Source of the DNA: Deltaproteobacteria bacterium
GTDB lineage: Bacteria > Desulfobacterota > Desulfobacteria > Desulfobacterales > B30-G6
Reading direction: 5' to 3'
Length of the DNA stretch: 10,373 bases
NCBI GenBank assembly: GCA_003647375.1
Contig: QMMS01000152.1
Span: 1 to 10,373 of the forward strand
Positions 6,458 to 10,373 of the stretch are shown here, in pieces. Position numbers and translations under genes: made by a program. The first letter of the stretch is position 1; each line of letters opens with the position of its first letter. Below the pieces are notes generated by a model. It searched no databases, was not told the origin of the DNA, and saw only the letters and a program-made list of their open reading frames with translations.

Positions 6458-6850
6458 ATGAAAATTCTTGTGGGTTATGACGACTCGAAGGTAACCGAAG
6501 ATATTTTGAAATTGGCTCATAAACATGCGCTTGCGTTTAAAGCTGATGTTGTAATTGTGACCTCAATGGAACAAAGTGCTACATTGAAAAAAGAAGATAT
6601 TGATAAAGCTGAAAGCAAGTTGGAAACTCTTAGAAAACCTTTTAAGACAGATGATATCGCCTGTGAGACACACACATCTGTCAGTTACGAGTCTCCCGGA
6701 GAAGATCTGGTCCGATTTGCGAAAGACAATGATATTGATGAAATTATTATCGGCTTTAAAAGAAGATCAAAAGTGGGTAAACTGATGTTTGGTTCCACCG
6801 CCCAATATGTCATCCTGAAAGCGCCCTGCCCTGTTCTTGCTGTGAAATGA
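6458..6850 (+). CDS. Universal stress protein (UspA family), single domain
   Basis: This is a 130-residue cytoplasmic protein, slightly shorter than the usual ~140-145 residues of single-domain family members. It opens with MKILVGYDDS, where the Asp pair marks the nucleotide-binding loop after strand 1. It ends with IIIGFKRRSKVGKLMFGS and APCPVLAVK, the family's ATP-binding loop and last strand. In the consensus G-2x-G-9x-G(S/T) the second Gly is an Arg here; the first Gly and the final GS are kept, so ATP binding is possible but not certain. A good ribosome site (AAAGGAG, 6445-6451) lies 6 bases before the ATG. The gene seems more AT-rich than its neighbours. It stands alone between two leftward units and is divergent from the methyltransferase gene. 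Such proteins bind nucleotides and help cells under starvation or stress; a direct link to amine metabolism is not shown. Confidence 0.93.
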   Translation: MKILVGYDDSKVTEDILKLAHKHALAFKADVVIVTSMEQSATLKKEDIDKAESKLETLRKPFKTDDIACETHTSVSYESPGEDLVRFAKDNDIDEIIIGFKRRSKVGKLMFGSTAQYVILKAPCPVLAVK

Positions 6851-6878
6851 AGGTGGAAAACAACATCATTTGAAGCCA

Positions 6879-6917
6879 TTTCTGGCGGGGAGGTAACCTG
6901 GTCCAGAAAGCACTTTT
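6879..6917 (+). terminator. Possible terminator after the stress protein gene
   Basis: TTTCTGG (6879-6885) and CCAGAAA (6903-6909) form a 7-bp stem, with a small inner palindrome AGGT-A-ACCT (6891-6899) in the loop. A short T run (6914-6917) follows. It lies in the 94-base gap between convergent genes. The loop is long and the T run weak, so this is tentative. Confidence 0.3.
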
Positions 6918-6944
6918 GATGCCATAGCCGACTAAAAATCACGG

Positions 6945-9056
6945 TCACTGTGACTGCCGTGCGTGGAGACGCTCTGCTTCATCCGGCACATGGATCACGG
7001 GCGCCACTTTTTTCAACGTTTCAAGCGGAATATGACATTTGATGATGTGGCGATCCGCCACAGCCTGTTCTGGCGGTAGTTCATTATCGCAAATCTCGCC
7101 AATTCGCCGGTGGCAGCGGGTACAAAACGGACAGCCCTTGGGAGGATTCATAGCGCTGGGCAGGTTTCCTTCCAGCACAATTTCACGCTTGGTCACCTCA
7201 GGGTCGGCAATGGGCACCGCTGATAACAGCGCCTCTGTATAGGGGTGATAGGGCGGCGCGAAGATCTGTTCCGTCGTTCCTCTTTCAAGAATATGTCCGA
7301 GATACATGACCACAATACGATCCGACAGGTAACGAACCACGCTTAGATCATGGCTTATGAAAAGCAGCGTGGTCCTGTGTTTGCGCTGAATATCCATGAG
7401 CAGTTCTGTCACAGCCGCCGCCACGGAGACGTCCAGCGCGGAAACCGGTTCATCTGCGATGACCATACTCGGGTTTCCGGCAAATGCCCGGGCGATACCG
7501 ACACGCTGCTTCTGTCCGCCCGAAAGCTGTCTGGGTTTCCTGAAATAAAAATCTCTTGGTAGCTTGACCGTATCCAGCAGTTTCATCACGCGATTGAATA
7601 CTTTCTTCTTATCCGTTTCCACACCAAATTTCCTGATGACGCGTGATATCTGACCGCCGATACTATGACTGGGGTTTAATGTATCAAACGGATTTTGAAA
7701 TACCATCTGCAGCGAGCTGATCTGTTTGGCGCTTCGGTCTCGAACTGCGATATCTGAAATGTCTTTGCCTTTGTGACGCACCTCACCCTCAGTACCTTTC
7801 TCCAGACCCATCAGTACTTTGGCAAAGGTTGATTTGCCACAACCGGATTCACCAACAATCGCTACCGTTTCACCCTCTCTTGCAGTAAAGTTCAATTCCT
7901 CATTGGCTTTTACATAACGAACTCGTTTGCCGCTAATTAATGCTTTTAAAGAGCTGTCACGCACCTCGTAGTACTTCTTCATACCATCTACATTGAGAAC
8001 CCGTTTGCCAAGTTCAAGTACCTCTTTGACTTCATCGTCCGATGCCTTTTTGCTATGATCGATTTCTTTATATCGTAAACATCGTACGCGATGGTCAGGG
8101 GCGCTATCTTCAACATGCTCCATTTTGAAATGGTCAACGTCACATAGCCCGGGCTTGAAATGATCGCAGCGCGGATGGTAATAACAGCCCTGGGGTCGTT
8201 CAAAAGGTAACGGGAGCTGCCCCCGGATCGGTTTCAACGGTGCTGCGTTTTTATCCGCTGTCGGCAACGGAATACAGGCAAAAAGACCGTGGGTATATGG
8301 GTGCTTTGGCCAGGTAAACAGCGAGTCTATCGTTCCTTCTTCTACCACTTCACCGGAATACATCACGAACACGCGGTCACAGGTTTCTAAAATTAATCCG
8401 AGGTTATGGGAGATATATATCTGGGAAGTGCCGTACTTCTTGCTGATATCGGCAACCAGCTTGACGATGCCGGCTTCAACGGTAACATCCAGGGCGGTCG
8501 TGGGTTCATCCAGCAGTAACAGGGATGGATTTGACAAAAGCCCCATGGCGATAACCACCCGTTGTTGCTGACCACCGGACAACTGGTGCGGATAGGAGTC
8601 CATCAGCCGTTCAGGATCAGGCAGTTTGACATTCCCCAGCATCTGTACAGCCCTCTGCCGCGCTTCTTCCTTGGAAATATCCTCATGAGCGAGCGGTACC
8701 TCAATTAGCTGGGTACTGATTTTGAGGCTTGGATTTAGAGAGGCAAAAGGTTCCTGGTAAATCATTGCGATTTCCGACCCTCGAATGTGGCGTAACTCCT
8801 GCTCCGACAGTTGGGTCAAATCGCGGCCTTTGAATGTGATACTGCCGCTCTTGATGCCGCCGTTGGCACCCATGTGTTGCATGATTGCCATGGCGACGGT
8901 AGATTTCCCACAACCGGATTCGCCGACAATACCGATGGTTTCACCGGGCTTTACCGTCAGCGAAAAATCCACTACTGCCGGGATTTCTCCCGCCCGGGTA
9001 TAGTAAGAGATACAGAGGTCCTTGCAGACCAGCACCGGTGCTTGATCGTCATTCAT
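6945..9056 (-). CDS. Oligopeptide/dipeptide-type ABC transporter, fused double ATP-binding protein (DppD-DppF fusion)
   Basis: The protein has 703 residues with two complete ABC ATPase domains in tandem. The first has Walker A GESGCGKST (45-53), signature LSGGQ (159-163), Walker B LLLLDEP (179-185) and His217. The second has Walker A at 402-410, LSGGQ (511-515), Walker B MVIADEP (531-537) and His569. After each domain comes the oligopeptide-transporter C-terminal extension: Cys291, 297, 305 and 326, and Cys642, 648, 656 and 674. In some Opp/Dpp ATPases such Cys sets hold an iron-sulfur cluster. The protein powers import from the cytoplasmic face of the membrane with the two permeases encoded just upstream. 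The start ATG at 9056 has AGGAGG (complement at 9067-9072) 10 bases before it. The gap to the DppC-like gene is 14 bases, so both are on one transcript. The substrate may be peptides, but many members of this class carry other small solutes; the amine-demethylation neighbours make a methylated amine possible. Confidence 0.94.
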   Translation of the reverse strand: MNDDQAPVLVCKDLCISYYTRAGEIPAVVDFSLTVKPGETIGIVGESGCGKSTVAMAIMQHMGANGGIKSGSITFKGRDLTQLSEQELRHIRGSEIAMIYQEPFASLNPSLKISTQLIEVPLAHEDISKEEARQRAVQMLGNVKLPDPERLMDSYPHQLSGGQQQRVVIAMGLLSNPSLLLLDEPTTALDVTVEAGIVKLVADISKKYGTSQIYISHNLGLILETCDRVFVMYSGEVVEEGTIDSLFTWPKHPYTHGLFACIPLPTADKNAAPLKPIRGQLPLPFERPQGCYYHPRCDHFKPGLCDVDHFKMEHVEDSAPDHRVRCLRYKEIDHSKKASDDEVKEVLELGKRVLNVDGMKKYYEVRDSSLKALISGKRVRYVKANEELNFTAREGETVAIVGESGCGKSTFAKVLMGLEKGTEGEVRHKGKDISDIAVRDRSAKQISSLQMVFQNPFDTLNPSHSIGGQISRVIRKFGVETDKKKVFNRVMKLLDTVKLPRDFYFRKPRQLSGGQKQRVGIARAFAGNPSMVIADEPVSALDVSVAAAVTELLMDIQRKHRTTLLFISHDLSVVRYLSDRIVVMYLGHILERGTTEQIFAPPYHPYTEALLSAVPIADPEVTKREIVLEGNLPSAMNPPKGCPFCTRCHRRIGEICDNELPPEQAVADRHIIKCHIPLETLKKVAPVIHVPDEAERLHARQSQ

Positions 9057-9070
9057 ATGTTGCTTACCTC

Positions 9071-9964
9071 CTAATCACGCAATGAGATTTCGCGCAGACC
9101 GTCCGCCAGCAGATTAAACCCCAGGATCAATGAGGATATCGCAATACAAGGAAAGAGCGTCATGTGCGGAAAAGCCATGGCCATCTGCCGGGTTTCATTT
9201 ACCATGCCGCCCCAATCAGGATCCGGCGGCGGAAGACCCAGGCCGAGAAAGCCAAGTACACCGATGGTGATAATAACGTAACCCAGTCGCAGACAGGCAT
9301 CTACAATAAGGGGACCACGCGCATTGGGCAGGATCTCAACCAGCATCACTCGCCAGTCTGATTCGCCTCTGGTCTGGGCCGCCGCAACGTAATCCCGATT
9401 GCGAAGATCCAGCACCAGTCCACGCACGATACGCATGATCCCCGGCGAGGATGCAAAGGTGATGGCAATAATGATGTTAAATCCGGATGCGCCGATGGTG
9501 GCGATGATGATAATATACAATACCAGTACCGGAAACGAGAGAATGATGTCTGCAATACGGGACAGGACATCATCCACCCAACCGCCACGATATCCGGCAG
9601 CAAGTCCCATCAGGATACCCAATGTGTAAGCGGAAATAGTTGCAAGGGGCGCATAGATCAGCACCGTTCGCGATCCCCAGATAATTCGTGACAGGATATC
9701 CCGCCCGATATGATCTGTGCCAAGCCAGAATGTGCCGCCACCCTTGATTGCCTCCATGCCTGGTTTGGCAAATGGCTGGATAGACGAGTTGGGGTCAAAC
9801 GGCGCAAGCAACGGTGCCAGGATGGCAACCAGCACCCAGAATACGACGAGAAAGGCCCCCAACATACCGACCCAACTCTCCCGCAACAGTGCAAAAGATT
9901 TCAGGCCACGCCACAAAGCCGCGCCATATCCTGCAGTGGGCATTTCTGTTATAGTTGTCGTCAT
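9071..9964 (-). CDS. ABC transporter permease, DppC/OppC type
   Basis: This is a 297-residue inner-membrane protein of normal length for the family. An N-terminal soluble stretch precedes the first membrane helix (about 33-55). Then comes the DppC hallmark FWLGTDHIGRDILSRIIWGSR (79-99, here across the extracytoplasmic loop). Further membrane helices fall near 102-125, 140-156, 162-178, 224-243 and 268-288. The cytoplasmic EAA-type loop (about 189-218), with DYVAAAQTRG and EILPNARGPLIV, contacts the ATPase. GLGLPPPDPDWGGMV (about 241-255) is another family signature. The start ATG at 9964 has AGGAGG (complement at 9975-9980) 10 bases upstream, overlapping the stop of the preceding permease gene, and its own TAG stop overlaps the ribosome site of the ATPase gene. 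This tight packing shows a single operon. It pairs with the DppB-like permease to form the import channel. Confidence 0.95.
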   Translation of the reverse strand: MTTTITEMPTAGYGAALWRGLKSFALLRESWVGMLGAFLVVFWVLVAILAPLLAPFDPNSSIQPFAKPGMEAIKGGGTFWLGTDHIGRDILSRIIWGSRTVLIYAPLATISAYTLGILMGLAAGYRGGWVDDVLSRIADIILSFPVLVLYIIIIATIGASGFNIIIAITFASSPGIMRIVRGLVLDLRNRDYVAAAQTRGESDWRVMLVEILPNARGPLIVDACLRLGYVIITIGVLGFLGLGLPPPDPDWGGMVNETRQMAMAFPHMTLFPCIAISSLILGFNLLADGLREISLRD

Positions 9965-9979
9965 GAGTATAAAGCCTCC

Positions 9980-10373
9980 TTAGCTGAAACGGATGCGGGG
10001 GTTGAGGAAAGTGTAGCCAATATCGGCCAGGGTTTGTGTTGTAACCGCCACACAAACCGCCACCATGGCGCATGCTTCCAGGAGGGCGATATCGTTATTC
10101 AGGGAAGCTTCCAGGATCAGCGCCCCAAAGCCCTTGTAAGCAAAGAAAAACTCAACCACAATAACCCCGGACAATAGCCAGTTGATTTGTAACATGATTA
10201 CCGTGAAGGGTGCGATGAGCGCGTTACGCAAGGCATGTTTCACAATCACCGATTTGTAAGGCAGACCCTTCAGCACTGCTGTCCTTATATATTGGGAGGT
10301 CATCACTTCCGCCATAGAAGCCCGGGTCATACGGGCCACATAGCCAAAATCATATACGATGAGCACCATGGCA
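9980..10373 (-). CDS. ABC transporter permease, DppB/OppB type (5' part outside window)
   Basis: Only the C-terminal ~131 residues are in the window; the frame stays open to the right edge, and full members are about 305-340 residues, so the Met codon at 10369 is most likely internal. Visible features are the EAA-type cytoplasmic loop (YVARMTRASMAEVM, then YIRTAVLKGLPYKSVIVKHA and LRNALIAPF), two membrane helices around VIMLQINWLLSGVIVVEFFF and ACAMVAVCVAVTTQTLADIG, the FAYKGFGALILEA turn between them, and the terminal LNPRIRFS, which matches the DPR-type ending of DppB proteins. It is the first visible gene of the leftward transporter operon, 15 bases before the DppC-like gene. The binding protein, if linked, would lie upstream beyond the window. 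Confidence 0.93.
   Translation of the reverse strand, partial: AMVLIVYDFGYVARMTRASMAEVMTSQYIRTAVLKGLPYKSVIVKHALRNALIAPFTVIMLQINWLLSGVIVVEFFFAYKGFGALILEASLNNDIALLEACAMVAVCVAVTTQTLADIGYTFLNPRIRFS

Noticed and set aside
9710..10177. 155-codon plus-strand open frame over the two permease genes
   Set aside because: It crosses the junction of two permease genes with strong family signatures on the other strand and is a shadow frame.

Overview
The window carries seven complete or nearly complete protein genes and one gene cut by its right edge, all at high coding density. It looks like part of a methylated-amine (quaternary or tertiary amine) uptake and demethylation region of an anaerobic bacterium. 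Base composition is near 50% G+C by eye. Two non-pyrrolysine MttB-family methyltransferases beside a dimethylglycine/sarcosine-dehydrogenase-like flavoprotein and an oligopeptide-type ABC importer suggest a sulfate-reducer-like Desulfobacterota (deltaproteobacterial) or similar anaerobe. That taxonomic guess is inference only; nothing in the window fixes the species.

Layout. Positions 2-751 (+) hold the truncated 3' part of an RpiR-type regulator (helix-turn-helix plus SIS domain). It is followed after 39 bases by a two-module FAD oxidoreductase/GcvT-type folate protein (791-3208, +), then by an MttB-like methyltransferase (3300-4805, +) with an unusual TPR-like N-terminal extension. A near-perfect 32-base hairpin lies between the last two. 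A second, divergent MttB-like methyltransferase (4848-6302, -) converges on the first. It is transcribed away from a universal stress protein gene (6458-6850, +), across a 152-155-base spacer rich in palindromes. From 6945 to the right edge a leftward operon encodes an oligopeptide/dipeptide-type ABC importer: DppB-like permease (partial), DppC-like permease, and a fused DppD-DppF double ATPase. The substrate-binding protein is not in the window.

How the genes may work together (inference). The ABC system could import a methylated amine or small amino compound. An MttB-like enzyme would move one methyl group to a corrinoid protein, and the flavoprotein would oxidise a remaining N-methyl group and load it on tetrahydrofolate. 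The RpiR regulator would control the rightward genes. The corrinoid protein, its reductive activator and the corrinoid:folate methyltransferase are not in the window, so the pathway is incomplete as seen.

The points most worth checking are: the flavoprotein has Met where characterised dimethylglycine dehydrogenases have the His that covalently holds FAD; one MttB copy has a TPR-like extension; the divergent spacer has three stacked palindromes; and a mobile-repeat-like hairpin sits between the flavoprotein and methyltransferase genes. I saw no tRNA, rRNA, CRISPR array, transposase or attachment site.
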